This document shows, in pieces, positions 16,977 through 24,185 of a stretch of 64,000 bases of DNA. The stretch lies in contig NZ_JAMXQV010000015.1 of assembly GCF_024703995.1 (NCBI RefSeq), forward strand, positions 1 through 64,000, in the 5' to 3' direction. The notes beneath the pieces are model-generated. The model was given only the letters and a program-made list of their open reading frames with translations, did no database searches and was not told the DNA's origin. The DNA comes from Amycolatopsis iheyensis. GTDB lineage: Bacteria > Actinomycetota > Actinomycetes > Mycobacteriales > Pseudonocardiaceae. Position 1 is the stretch's first letter; every line of letters begins with the position of its first letter. Both the position numbers and the translations under genes were made by a program.

Positions 16977-18278
16977 TCAGTTGACGCAGGGGACTCCGTC
17001 GGAGGCCTGGAGCAGCGGTGTCGCGGCGGGGGCGGCGCCGCTGCCCCCGCCACCACCTCCGGGGGCCTTGGCCGCCGCCGGCGCTGGCCGGCCCGCCAGG
17101 CTCGCCACGAACTCGCGGACCGCCTTCGGGTCGACCTGCACGATGCTCTGGCCGTCCGGGCTGCGGCCGTTGGCCGTGAGCACCGGGATCGTCGCGAACG
17201 TCAGGTCACCCGAGGCGATCCCGCGCGCCTGCTGCGCGAACTGGAGCAGGTCGAGCCCCGGGTCGAGGGTCAGCGACCGGTGCACCGCGTCCATCAGGTT
17301 GTTCAGCGTGCCCGGGCTGGTCAGCGTGCCCGCCGAGAGCACCTGGTGCAGTGCCGAGGACAGGAACGCCTGCTGCCGCACGATCCGGTCGAGGTCGCCG
17401 CGCGGGAGGTTCTTGCGCTGGCGGACGAACGACAGCGCCTCGCCGCCCGACACCGTCTGCTCGCCGCGGCGGAAGTTCGCGCCCGAGTCCTTGTCCTCGG
17501 TCGAGTGGTTCAGGCACACCTTGACCCCGCCGAGGGCCTCGGTGAGCAGGTAGAAGCCCAGCAGGTTGACCTCGGCGTAGTGGTCGATCCGCACCTGCGT
17601 GAGGTCCTGCACCGCCTGCACCAGGACCCGGCGGCCCTCGGTGTCGGAGTCGCGCTCGATCTTCGCCTGGTCACGCTCGCCCTGGCCGCGCAGCTGCTGC
17701 GCGAAGTGCGCCTTCGCGATGCCGTACGCCGAGTTGATCTTCGCCGGGCCGCGGCCCGGGACGTCGGTCCACGTGTCCCGCGGGACGGAGACCGCCGACG
17801 GCTTCGCGCCGTTCTTCGGCACCCGCAGCAGGATCATCGTGTCGGTGTTCACCGCGCCGTCGTTGGACTCGGTCCGCAGCTGCTTCAGCAGGCGCAACGG
17901 GAGCTGGTTGCCCTGCGCGTCCGTCCGCGCGTCGCTGCCGACGAGCAGGATGTCCTCCGCGCCGTCGTCGGCCGGGGGCGGCGCGGGCTCACCGGCCCGC
18001 GGGGTGAGCGCGTCGGTCGTCGGGACGTTCTGCTGCAGCTGGTCCTTCGTGACGTACGCGTAGCCGGTGACGCCGAGCGCGAGCAGCGAGACGAGCCCGA
18101 TCGCGACCCGGCGCGTGACCCGCCCGGCCCGGCCCAGCCGCGAAGCGGGCAGCGGCGCGGCCTCGACGACCGGAGCGGGCTCGGGCGGACGCGGGAACGG
18201 CGACGGCTTCCACTCGGAATCGTCGCGCTGTGTCACCGGCGTCACGTCCGGCTCTGGCTTTTCCTGCTCTTCTGCCAC
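16977..18278 (-). CDS. LytR-CpsA-Psr (LCP) family cell-wall glycopolymer ligase
   Basis: 433 aa. Cytoplasmic Pro-rich N-terminus (about 55 residues), one transmembrane helix (VAIGLVSLLALGVTGYAYV), then an extracellular LCP domain. LCP signatures: DILLVGSDARTDAQGNQ, NTDTMILLRVP, SVPRDTWTDVPGRGPAKINS, the arginine-bearing SFVRQRKNLPRGDLDRIVRQ, and IDHYAEVNLLGFYLLTEALGGV. LCP enzymes move glycopolymers from undecaprenyl/decaprenyl pyrophosphate to peptidoglycan; the M. tuberculosis neighbour Rv3267 attaches arabinogalactan. The tail is Gly/Ala/Pro-rich and ends GVPCVN, shared with the next LCP protein. It lacks the LytR_C domain. Confidence 0.93.
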   Translation of the reverse strand: MAEEQEKPEPDVTPVTQRDDSEWKPSPFPRPPEPAPVVEAAPLPASRLGRAGRVTRRVAIGLVSLLALGVTGYAYVTKDQLQQNVPTTDALTPRAGEPAPPPADDGAEDILLVGSDARTDAQGNQLPLRLLKQLRTESNDGAVNTDTMILLRVPKNGAKPSAVSVPRDTWTDVPGRGPAKINSAYGIAKAHFAQQLRGQGERDQAKIERDSDTEGRRVLVQAVQDLTQVRIDHYAEVNLLGFYLLTEALGGVKVCLNHSTEDKDSGANFRRGEQTVSGGEALSFVRQRKNLPRGDLDRIVRQQAFLSSALHQVLSAGTLTSPGTLNNLMDAVHRSLTLDPGLDLLQFAQQARGIASGDLTFATIPVLTANGRSPDGQSIVQVDPKAVREFVASLAGRPAPAAAKAPGGGGGGSGAAPAATPLLQASDGVPCVN

Positions 18279-18315
18279 CCTGGCTCACTTCCCCCGACCA
18301 CCCTGCGTACGCAGT

Positions 18316-19860
18316 CTAGTTGACGCAGGGAACGCCGCCCGCGGTGATCGGCGGCGCGGCGGGGGTGGAGTTCGCGGACGTCGACGGCGTCGTCGTCGGC
18401 TTCGCGGGCGCCGTCGAGGGCGCGCCGCCGGCGCCGGCGGCGGAGCTCCGGAAGTCCTTGCCCAGCAGCACGCGCACGTGCCCGGCGGTGACGTCGCGGT
18501 CCGGCTCGGCCTGGACCGTCGTGCCCAGGGCCTGCTTGACCAGCTCGAGCCCGGCGGCGTCGGCCGGGTTGTAGCGGACCACGGTGGTGTTGCGGTTGCT
18601 CAGCTTCTGGTCGGCGGCGAGCGTGAAGCCCTTGCCCTGCAGCATCGCGTGGGTCTGGGTGGTCAGCGCCGGCGAGCCGGTGCCGTCGAACAGCTCGACC
18701 GTGACGGCCTTGGCGCCGGGCAGCTGCGTGGCGCTCGGCGCGGCCGGGGTGTCGCCGTCCGACGTCAGCCGGGCCACGTCGGCCTGGACGGCCGCCTGGT
18801 CGACGCGCAGCACGTCGGCGCCGCCGATGTTCGCGTTGCCCAGGGTGGGGATGGTGTGGAACTCGATGTTGCCGCCGGTCAGGCCGCGCATCTGCTCGGC
18901 GAACTCGGTCAGGTCCCAGCCCGCCGACACGACCACGGACTTCTTCACCGCCGTGACCAGGTCGGCGATCTTCGCCGGGCTGGTCAGCACGTCGGTGGAG
19001 ATGACCTTGCGGGCCAGCCCGGACAGGAACGCCTGCTGGCGGGCGATCCGGTCGAGGTCGTAGTTGGGCAGCCCGTAGCGCTGGCGGACGAACGCCAGCG
19101 CCTGCACGCCCTCGATGGTCTGGCGCCCGCCCGGCAGGTCCACGCCGGACTTCACTTCCTTGACCGGCCCGTTGAGGCAGACCTCGACGCCGCCGATCGA
19201 CTTGGTGATCTCGTAGAAGCTCGCCAGGTTGACCTCGGCGTAGCGGTCGATCATGCCCGGCTTGCCGATGAACTTCTCGATCGTGGCGATCAGGTTCTTC
19301 CGCCCGGCGACCTTCGCTTCCTTGTCGGCCTGCTTGAGGTCGGTCATGCCCTGGCGCTGCAACGTTTTGTAAGTGTCCGTGTACGCGTAGACAAAGGCGC
19401 TGTTGAGCTTGTGCTTGCCGTAGCCGCCGGCCAGCTCCACCCAGGAGTCGCGGGGGAACGAGATCGCGATCGCGTGCTTCCCGTTCTGGGGGATGTGCAC
19501 GAGGATCATCGTGTCGGTGTTCAGCTCGCCGTCCGAGACGCCGGCGTGCAGCATGTCCAGCACCTCGCGGGGCAGCGGGTTGCCCTGCGCGTCGGTGCGG
19601 CTGTCCTGGCCGACCAGGAGGATGTCGATCGCGCCGTCGAGCGGCTTGGCGTGGGCCGTGGTGTCGGCGAAGACGTCGGTGGTGGTCAGGCCCTTGTTCG
19701 GGTCGCCGATGAAGTGCCAGCCGTACCAGGTCAGGGCCAGGATGGCGACCGACAGCAGCGACACGACGACCTTGCCGCCGCGGCGGGCGAAGATCGCGGC
19801 GGCGTGGCCGGCCCGCTCCCGGCGGGGGGCCGGGATGGGCGGCGCAGGCCATTCGGTCAC
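18316..19860 (-). CDS. LCP family ligase with C-terminal LytR_C domain
   Basis: 514 aa. Short cytoplasmic N-terminus, transmembrane helix (VVVSLLSVAILALTWYGW), LCP domain (DILLVGQDSRTDAQGNPLPR; NTDTMILVHIPQ; SFPRDSWVEL; DRYAEVNLASFYEITKSIGG; AFVRQRYGLPNYDLDRIARQ), then a LytR_C module at about residues 385-475 (AVTVELFDGTGSPALTTQTH; NTTVVRYNP). A Ser/Thr/Pro linker leads to a terminal GGVPCVN. It probably joins a glycopolymer such as arabinogalactan to peptidoglycan on the outer face. 37 bp separate it from the next LCP gene, so they likely form one operon; it is divergent from rmlB. Confidence 0.93.
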   Translation of the reverse strand: MTEWPAPPIPAPRRERAGHAAAIFARRGGKVVVSLLSVAILALTWYGWHFIGDPNKGLTTTDVFADTTAHAKPLDGAIDILLVGQDSRTDAQGNPLPREVLDMLHAGVSDGELNTDTMILVHIPQNGKHAIAISFPRDSWVELAGGYGKHKLNSAFVYAYTDTYKTLQRQGMTDLKQADKEAKVAGRKNLIATIEKFIGKPGMIDRYAEVNLASFYEITKSIGGVEVCLNGPVKEVKSGVDLPGGRQTIEGVQALAFVRQRYGLPNYDLDRIARQQAFLSGLARKVISTDVLTSPAKIADLVTAVKKSVVVSAGWDLTEFAEQMRGLTGGNIEFHTIPTLGNANIGGADVLRVDQAAVQADVARLTSDGDTPAAPSATQLPGAKAVTVELFDGTGSPALTTQTHAMLQGKGFTLAADQKLSNRNTTVVRYNPADAAGLELVKQALGTTVQAEPDRDVTAGHVRVLLGKDFRSSAAGAGGAPSTAPAKPTTTPSTSANSTPAAPPITAGGVPCVN

Positions 19861-19997
19861 GCGCTTCCTCCCCTGTGAACCCCGTGCTTCCCCCAGGGCA
19901 CCGACGTGCCTCCATCATGACTCTACTGAGGGTGTTGTGGGACCTCCGTAGGCTGGGGGTCGATTGCCCCGGACGGGGCGGAGGGGAAGGCGGGAAG

Positions 19998-20987
19998 ATG
20001 CGGGTCCTGGTCACCGGTGGTGCCGGCTTCATCGGGTCGCACTACGTCCGGCAGGTGCTGACCGGCGCCTACGCGGCGCTGGCCGACGCCGAAGTGGTCG
20101 TGCTGGACAAACTCACCTACGCCGGCAACGAGGCCAACCTGGCCCCGGTCGCCGCCGACCCGCGGTTGCGCTTCGTCCGCGGCGACATCTGCGACACCGC
20201 GCTGGTCGCGGAGGTGATGCGCGGGGTGGACCTGGTGGTGCACTTCGCCGCCGAGTCGCATGTGGACCGCTCGATCCTCGGCGCCGCCGACTTCGTGCTG
20301 ACGAACGTGCTGGGCACGCAGAACCTGCTGCAGGCGGCGGTCGAAGCCGGGGTCGGCAAGTTCGTGCACGTGTCCACCGACGAGGTCTACGGCTCGATCG
20401 AGACCGGCTCCTGGACCGAAGACCACGTGCTGGAGCCGAATTCGCCGTACTCGGCGTCGAAGGCGTCGTCCGATCTGGTGGCGCGGTCGTTCTTCCGCAC
20501 CCACGGGCTGCCGGTGTGCGTCACGCGGTGTTCCAACAACTACGGTCCGTACCAGTTCCCCGAGAAGGTCATCCCGCTGTTCGTCACGAACCTCCTCGAC
20601 GGGCGGAAGGTGCCGCTCTACGGCGACGGCCTCAACGTCCGTGACTGGCTGCACGTGGACGACCACTGCCACGGCATCCAGCTGGTCGCCGAGGCCGGCC
20701 GGCCCGGCGAGGTCTACAACATCGGCGGCGGCACCGAGCTGACGAACCGGGCGCTGACGGAGCTGCTGCTGGCCGCCGTCGGCGCGGGCTGGGACAGCGT
20801 CGAACCGGTCGAGGACCGCAAGGGGCACGACCGCCGCTACTCGGTGGACATCACGAAGATCGGCGCCGAGCTGGGGTACGCTCCGCGGGTGTCCTTCGAG
20901 GACGGTCTGGCCGCGACAGTGGCCTGGTACACGGAAAATCGCGCGTGGTGGGAGCCCCTTGCGGAGCGGGCCGCGCTCAAGAAGTAG
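19998..20987 (+). CDS. rmlB: dTDP-glucose 4,6-dehydratase
   Basis: 329 aa from ATG 19998 (GAGGGGAAGGCGGGAAG upstream). The frame stays open to 19875, but MRVLVTGGAGFIGSHYVRQV is the natural start. Second step of dTDP-L-rhamnose synthesis. Seen: Rossmann glycine motif TGGAGFIGSH, HFAAESHVDRSI, STDEVYGSIETGSWTED (catalytic Thr-Asp-Glu), PYSASKASSDL (YxxxK pair) and NNYGPYQFPEKVIPLFV. It overlaps rmlD's ribosome site by a few bases and is co-transcribed with it. In M. tuberculosis rmlB is elsewhere, so this pairing differs. Confidence 0.95.
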   Translation: MRVLVTGGAGFIGSHYVRQVLTGAYAALADAEVVVLDKLTYAGNEANLAPVAADPRLRFVRGDICDTALVAEVMRGVDLVVHFAAESHVDRSILGAADFVLTNVLGTQNLLQAAVEAGVGKFVHVSTDEVYGSIETGSWTEDHVLEPNSPYSASKASSDLVARSFFRTHGLPVCVTRCSNNYGPYQFPEKVIPLFVTNLLDGRKVPLYGDGLNVRDWLHVDDHCHGIQLVAEAGRPGEVYNIGGGTELTNRALTELLLAAVGAGWDSVEPVEDRKGHDRRYSVDITKIGAELGYAPRVSFEDGLAATVAWYTENRAWWEPLAERAALKK

Positions 20988-20998
20988 AGGATGTGCCT

Positions 20999-21898
20999 GT
21001 GCGGCTGACGGTGCTCGTGCCCGGTGGTTCCGGACAGCTCGGCCGGGATTTCGCGGCGCTGGCTTCGGATTCGGTGGACGTGATCGCCCCCGGGTCGGCC
21101 GAGCTGGACGTGACGGCGACGGGCCAGGTGCTGGCGGCGGTCGGCGCGCTGGCCGACCGCGCCCGCGAAACCGGTTCGGCCCCGGTGGTCGTCAACGCGG
21201 CGGCGTACACGGCGGTCGACGCGGCGGAGACGGACGAGGACCGCGCGTTCGCGGTGAACGCCGACGGCCCACGGGTCCTGGCGGCGGCGTGCGCGTCCCG
21301 GCGGGTCCCGCTGATCCACGTGTCGACGGACTACGTGTTCGCGGGCGACGCGTCGACGCCGTACGAGCCCCTCGACGAGCTGGGCCCGCGCACGGCGTAC
21401 GGCCGCACGAAGGCGGCGGGCGAGGACGCGGTGCTCGGCTCGGGCGCGTCGTCCTGGGTGGTGCGGGCCGGCTGGCTGTACGGGCACACCGGGTCGAACT
21501 TCGTGAAGACCATGACAGCTCTGGAGTCTTCGCGCCCGGAACTGTCCGTTGTGGACGACCAGATCGGCGGTCCCACGTGGACGGCCGACCTGGCGGCGGG
21601 GCTACTGGAGCTGGCTTCCCGAGTGGCGGCCGGCGACGGGCCGGAGCGCCGGATCCTGCACTGCGCGAACACCGGTTCGGTCAGCTGGTGCGGGTTCGCC
21701 AAGGCGATCTTCTCGCGGCTGGGGGCGGACCCGTCGCGGGTGCACCCGTGCACGACGGAGGAGTTCCCGAGGCCCGCGCCGCGGCCGGCGTATTCGGTGT
21801 TGTCGCCGGCTTCGTGGCAGGAGGCGTGGCTGACCCCGCTGCGGCCGTGGGAAGAGGCGCTGGACGCCTACTTCAAGGCCCGGTCAGTGCCGGCCTGA
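20999..21898 (+). CDS. rmlD: dTDP-4-dehydrorhamnose reductase
   Basis: 299 aa from GTG 20999, 11 nt after the rmlB stop with AGAGG at proper spacing (GTG 20993 is too close). Last step of dTDP-L-rhamnose synthesis, NAD(P)H dependent. Motifs: LVPGGSGQLGRDFA, NAAAYTAVDAAETDEDRAF, HVSTDYVFAGDASTPYEPLD, and TAYGRTKAAGED with the YxxxK pair, RAGWLYGHTGSNFVKTM. The last codons and stop lie in the left copy of a 24-bp direct repeat that bounds the adjacent cassette. The orthologue in M. tuberculosis is Rv3266c. Confidence 0.94.
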   Translation: MRLTVLVPGGSGQLGRDFAALASDSVDVIAPGSAELDVTATGQVLAAVGALADRARETGSAPVVVNAAAYTAVDAAETDEDRAFAVNADGPRVLAAACASRRVPLIHVSTDYVFAGDASTPYEPLDELGPRTAYGRTKAAGEDAVLGSGASSWVVRAGWLYGHTGSNFVKTMTALESSRPELSVVDDQIGGPTWTADLAAGLLELASRVAAGDGPERRILHCANTGSVSWCGFAKAIFSRLGADPSRVHPCTTEEFPRPAPRPAYSVLSPASWQEAWLTPLRPWEEALDAYFKARSVPA

Positions 21899-21900
21899 GG
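21877..21900. repeat. left 24-bp direct repeat (att-like)
   Basis: Encodes the last residues of RmlD (ARSVPA and stop) on the plus strand and, on the minus strand, the last residues SGRH and stop of the cassette ORF. Identical to 23093-23116. Confidence 0.85.
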
Positions 21901-23026
21901 AGCGTTCGAGCACCCACGCGTAGTACCACTTGTTGTCGCGGAACTGGTTCTTGCCGTTCTCGGACAGCGCGTGAACGGCACCCCAGAGTCCGCCGCTCGC
22001 CCCCACCGCGGCGATCGCCGTCTGCAGTGCCGGTCCGTATGCCGCCACGAGGATCGCGCTCACCGAGCCCAGGACCGCGCCGGTCGCGCCTGCCGCCCGT
22101 TTGCGGCGGACTTTCCCGATCTCGGCTTTCATCGACCTGATCTGATCGTTGATCTTCAAGCCGACCTTGACCAGCTCCTGCTGGGACTGAACTGCGTCCA
22201 GCGACGAGTCCAGCTCGAGCAACGTGAGGCGCAGCTGGTCGCGGAACGCGGCATAGGAGTCGAATTCGCCGACGGTGATCCTGCTGAAGTCGCGAAGGCT
22301 GGTGCCCTCGATGAAGGGCAAGTCGGTCTGAAGCACCGGTCGAATCAGGCGGCTCTTGAGCGGGGTGGCCCCTGATCCGTCGATGAGCCGGCCGTCGCGA
22401 GCCAGCAGGTCCAGGGCGTGGAGACGCCTTGGTTCATCACACGGCCGGGGTCGCAGCTTGACGCCGCGCTCGGTGCGGTAGCCGAATCTCGAAAAGCTGG
22501 GGACGTACCAGGCGAGTCCCGCTCGCAGCAGCGGCCGGGCATCCAGGACCCAGTGGCCCAGTTCGCTCAGGTTCGGGCAGTGCACACCGTAGGCCTCCGT
22601 CTCGTTGTGGTTTTCTTCCCGATACCTCGTGGCGTGCAGGCTGGCTCGTGCGTCGCCGGCCCTCCCGGAGTCGATTTCCACTATTGGCTCAGGATGTGTG
22701 CATTTCCGTCGTTCTATACCTACCTCGTGGAGGTCCTGGGACCAGTCGTGACTGAGCGTCAGCGTGTCGGATATCAGGGCAGCTCGTTTCGTGGTTTCGG
22801 CGAGGTCGTGGCAGCTGTTGTCGGTGGACAAGTTCACGTGGAACCTGGATCTCGTCAGGTCGTCGATCGCCTGCAAGTCCGCCTGCCTGGTTTCCCAGAA
22901 AAGTTCGCAGTAGTGGAGTGCCGCTGCTTCGGGGTCGGACCGAAACTTGGAGCCCGGGCGCGGGTGATATTTCTTCATTCGAGACGAAATCGGCTCGAAA
23001 CCGGGGGCCTTTCGTGAGCGGAGCAC
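21884..23026 (-). CDS. orphan cassette protein of unknown function with C-terminal membrane segment
   Basis: Up to 380 aa from GTG 23026; ATG 22978 (MKKYHPRPGSKF) is an alternative and neither has a clear ribosome site. Codon usage is less GC-biased than all neighbours (AAA, TAT, TTT, CGA codons). The N-terminal half is charged and Cys/His-containing (HYCELFWETRQADLQ; HCPNLSELGHWV). The middle has PVLQTDLPFIEGTSLRDFSR; then a coiled-coil-prone stretch (RLTLLELDSSLDAVQSQQEL to RSMKAEIGKVRRKRA), two hydrophobic segments (GAVLGSVSAILVAAYGPALQ; AIAAVGASGGLWGAV) and a basic/aromatic tail. Its last residues SGRH come from the repeat. I recognise no family. The membrane-tail, coiled-coil design and its setting suggest accessory or defence-type cargo, which is speculation. 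Confidence 0.65.
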   Translation of the reverse strand: MLRSRKAPGFEPISSRMKKYHPRPGSKFRSDPEAAALHYCELFWETRQADLQAIDDLTRSRFHVNLSTDNSCHDLAETTKRAALISDTLTLSHDWSQDLHEVGIERRKCTHPEPIVEIDSGRAGDARASLHATRYREENHNETEAYGVHCPNLSELGHWVLDARPLLRAGLAWYVPSFSRFGYRTERGVKLRPRPCDEPRRLHALDLLARDGRLIDGSGATPLKSRLIRPVLQTDLPFIEGTSLRDFSRITVGEFDSYAAFRDQLRLTLLELDSSLDAVQSQQELVKVGLKINDQIRSMKAEIGKVRRKRAAGATGAVLGSVSAILVAAYGPALQTAIAAVGASGGLWGAVHALSENGKNQFRDNKWYYAWVLERSSGRH

Positions 23027-23092
23027 GACTTCATGCTAAATGAACCGAGGCGGCAGTCGGCGGAGGCGTTGCCCGTTGCCCGTTGCCGGGTG

Positions 23093-23116
23093 GGCCCGGT
23101 CAGTGCCGGCCTGAGG
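23093..23116. repeat. right 24-bp direct repeat (att-like)
   Basis: Identical to 21877-21900. On the minus strand it encodes the last residues of the glycosyltransferase (ASGRH and stop). Just inside it, the cassette ends with a short tandem repeat GCCCGTTGCCCGTTGCC (23070-23086). Confidence 0.85.
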
Positions 23117-24185
23117 CCAGCCGGTACGCGCCGACCGTCAGCTCCGCGCACGTCCGCCAGGTGAAGTTCGCCGCGTGGGCTCGTCTCGATGCCGACGTCG
23201 CCACCGCGTGGGGGTCGGTCACCGCCGTCCGCAACGCCGAGGCCAGGCCGTCCACGTCGCCGTAGGGGACCAGGCTCGCGCAGTCGCCCGTCACCTCGCG
23301 CAGTGCCGGGATGTCCGTGCACACCACCGGGACGTCCGAGGCCATCGCCTCCAGCACCGGCAGCCCGAACCCTTCGTCGCGGGACGGGAGCACCAGGGCC
23401 GACGCGCCCGCCACCACCGTGCGCAGGTCCACATCGGACAGATAGCCGGTCTGGGTCGTCCGGGCCGAGCGCGGGAACGGGCCCGGGCCGGCGAAGACCA
23501 GGTCCGGCAGGTCCGGCGCCGCCTCGTGGGTGCGGGTCAGCCAGTCCAGGCCCTTGCGGGGGCCCGCCGCGCCGGCGAACAGCAGGTACCGCGACGGCAA
23601 CCCGAGCCGCGCGCGACGCTCGTCGTCCGGCGGGCGGGCGGTGAACCACGCCGGGTTCACGCCCAGCGGGGTCACCACGATCTTGTCGCGGGAGACGTCC
23701 AGGCGTTCGGCCACCGAGTCCGCCACCGCCGCCGTCGGCGTGCAGATGACGTTCGCGCGGTGGGCGCCGCGGCGGACCAGCTCCGGCAGGTCGCGGTCGC
23801 TCGGGGCGAGCTCCGCGGGATTGTCCAAAAAGGCCAGGTCGTGGATCGTCACGACGCCTGCCGCGCGGAACCGGGCCGGCAGCACGAAGTTCGTGCCGTG
23901 CACGACGTCCGTCGGACCGGCGAACAGCTCCACCGGCGGGAACTCCGCGCGCACCCAGGCCTTCCGCAGCAGCCGCGCCGCCACCGGCATCCCGCGGGCC
24001 CGCGCGCCGTAGGGCAGCACGTGCCGCAGCCGCCGCCAGCCGCGCAGCGTGAACGCCACCGCGCGCGTGTCCACCTCGGGGATCGACACCAGCTCTTCGA
24101 TCAGCGCGGACGTGTACCGGCCGATGCCGGTGCGCGCGCCGAGGAGCGGGGTGCCGTCGAGGAGAACGCTGAGGGACCTAGCCAC
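23100..24185 (-). CDS. GT4 family glycosyltransferase
   Basis: 361 aa GT-B fold retaining glycosyltransferase. Acceptor-domain start: LLDGTPLLGARTGIGRYTSA; interdomain TPTAAVADSVAERLDVSRDK; donor domain FAGAAGPRKGLDWLTRTHEA; nucleotide-sugar site LPSRDEGFGLPVLEAMASDV (the EGFGLPxLE motif). No signal or membrane helix; probably peripheral on the inner membrane. Its start overlaps the end of the GT2/GT4 fusion gene by 8 bp, so the two are coupled. Likely part of an exopolysaccharide or cell-wall glycan assembled with the neighbouring rhamnose genes. Confidence 0.88.
   Translation of the reverse strand: MARSLSVLLDGTPLLGARTGIGRYTSALIEELVSIPEVDTRAVAFTLRGWRRLRHVLPYGARARGMPVAARLLRKAWVRAEFPPVELFAGPTDVVHGTNFVLPARFRAAGVVTIHDLAFLDNPAELAPSDRDLPELVRRGAHRANVICTPTAAVADSVAERLDVSRDKIVVTPLGVNPAWFTARPPDDERRARLGLPSRYLLFAGAAGPRKGLDWLTRTHEAAPDLPDLVFAGPGPFPRSARTTQTGYLSDVDLRTVVAGASALVLPSRDEGFGLPVLEAMASDVPVVCTDIPALREVTGDCASLVPYGDVDGLASALRTAVTDPHAVATSASRRAHAANFTWRTCAELTVGAYRLASGRH

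Larger units (their letters stand above)
21877..23116. mobile_element. 1.2-kb single-gene insertion cassette flanked by 24-bp direct repeats
   Basis: Identical 24-bp copies (21877-21900 and 23093-23116; core TCAGTGCCGGCCTGA) bound a segment of about 1.2 kb with visibly lower GC than its neighbours. The core holds the overlapping convergent stops of rmlD (+) and the glycosyltransferase (-), so without the insert the two genes would abut with a 15-bp overlap. Each repeat regenerates one gene's intact 3' end. The cassette contains one minus-strand ORF and no recognisable integrase or transposase, and no terminal inverted repeats were found. Confidence 0.65.
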
